NCBI GenBank assembly: GCA_039975755.1
Contig: JBDWGM010000057.1
Span: 1-21,989, forward strand
Source: JABSSA01 sp039975755
GTDB taxonomy: Bacteria > Pseudomonadota > Alphaproteobacteria > Rhodobacterales > Rhodobacteraceae
Direction of reading: 5' to 3'
DNA length: 21,989 nt
A program made the translations under genes and the position numbers. Below, piece by piece: positions 21,440 through 21,989 of this stretch. Position 1 is the stretch's first letter. Every line of letters starts with the position of its first letter. Under the pieces are notes generated by a model that had not been told where the DNA came from, made no database searches, and saw only the letters and a program-made list of their open reading frames with translations.

Positions 21440-21989
21440 TTGGCTGTTCTTTGGTGTGTCCTGTTTTTTGGATTTCACTGGCTCGGCACATTGGGCCCTT
21501 CGAGCTTTCAAGGTGAAGTTGCAGCCATTCTTGATCCCTTCGTGACATTATTTCTCATCACCTGCGCAGTCTTGGCATGGTGCCTTGGAGTTTGGTTTGA
21601 TTGGATCCTACTAAAACGCCCGCGTCGCGCTTTGTTGATCCTTCTTCTCGGTGGGCTGTTGGTACCGGCTGCTATTGCAGGGAACTATGCCATTGAGTGG
21701 ATCCGTTCGGCGGACAGCGTAAAAGAGGCCCGGTCGTTTATTGAAATGCGCCTTCAGCGGCTCATGGATGGAGATCAGACAATTGATTTTGCTCAAGCTG
21801 AAGCCCGAAAGTTCTGGGAGGATGTGGCGTCAAGGGCCTGGAACAGTTCGAGACGGGCGGAGCAAGTTTACAACAGATACTATCCATTAAATGAGTTGTA
21901 TCGTGGTGCGATCCTTCGCGACGATAGCTTCTGGGATACGCATCAAATCTGGCCTAAAGCTCAATGTGACGAGTTTGCAGATGTGTTTG
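21440..21989 (+). CDS. Unidentified membrane protein, 5' part (runs off the window)
   Basis: An open frame from 21431 to the window end; first in-frame start is TTG 21440. From that TTG, residues 1-18 (LAVLWCVLFFGFHWLG), 32-54 (PFVTLFLITCAVLAWCLGV) and about 60-82 (ALLILLLGGLLVPAAIAGNY) form three likely membrane helices, followed by a long polar, aromatic-rich domain (KFWEDVASRAWNSSRRAEQV and onward). I do not recognise the family. Starting directly with a hydrophobic helix is unusual. The neighbouring frame 21289-21436 supplies a plausible polar N-terminus (ERRKELKV ... SRQGEIIAKCTLG), which would join if one T in the run at 21432-21436 were an extra base. Either a frameshift or a late start is possible. 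Confidence 0.55.
   Translation, partial: MAVLWCVLFFGFHWLGTLGPSSFQGEVAAILDPFVTLFLITCAVLAWCLGVWFDWILLKRPRRALLILLLGGLLVPAAIAGNYAIEWIRSADSVKEARSFIEMRLQRLMDGDQTIDFAQAEARKFWEDVASRAWNSSRRAEQVYNRYYPLNELYRGAILRDDSFWDTHQIWPKAQCDEFADVF

Overview
The window looks like a piece of a Rhodobacterales (Roseobacter-group) alphaproteobacterial chromosome. The basis is the composite isc/suf operon layout (iscR, an IscS-type desulfurase, sufB, sufC, sufD, two YIP1-like membrane proteins, sufS), an IscR that keeps only one cysteine, a VPLPA-CTERM-type protein, and the short NADP-isocitrate dehydrogenase. This is inference from gene content; no database was searched.

Bases 1-5713 read as an accessory segment abutting tRNA-Arg(CCG) at 5714-5790 (minus strand). 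It opens with the 3' end of an IS3-family insertion sequence (1-140). Next come two divergent LuxR-type regulators: a small membrane-anchored one (620-1135, minus) and a 566-residue PAS/LuxR-HTH/alpha-beta-hydrolase fusion (1530-3230, plus) whose hydrolase part appears to lack both the serine nucleophile and the catalytic histidine. A perfect 18-bp inverted repeat lies between them, just upstream of the fusion gene. After these come short secreted or orphan proteins (3634-4131, 4307-4636, 4874-5149), a remnant of another secreted protein, two copies of a 12-8-12 hairpin repeat (5271-5375), and a decayed tyrosine-integrase C-terminus (5483-5665) aimed at the tRNA 3' end. In the integrase remnant the codon at the nucleophilic tyrosine position is TAA. 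Together these suggest an old tRNA-targeted integration with decay.

Bases 5714-15201 hold the tRNA and, transcribed leftwards, the Fe-S assembly operon: iscR, a NifS/IscS-like desulfurase, sufB, six small proteins (mostly membrane or secreted, the last a YbjQ-family protein), sufC, sufD, two YIP1-like proteins and sufS. Many junctions overlap by 1-4 bases, indicating translational coupling. IscS/SufS supply persulfide sulfur, SufBCD is the scaffold complex, and IscR is the local regulator. An ICE/Irr-box-like palindrome (15283-15297) sits in the iscR promoter region. No sufA, sufT or sufE is seen.

Bases 15360-21136 are rightward core genes: a small alpha/beta hydrolase, an 82-residue hypothetical and an HD-domain phosphohydrolase (overlapping run), icd with a terminator and an upstream palindrome, a leftward VPLPA-CTERM-type surface or exported protein, an SMR multidrug transporter, and typA/bipA with its terminator. 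The right edge holds the 5' part of an unidentified membrane protein running off the window, possibly with a frameshift in a T-run near its start.
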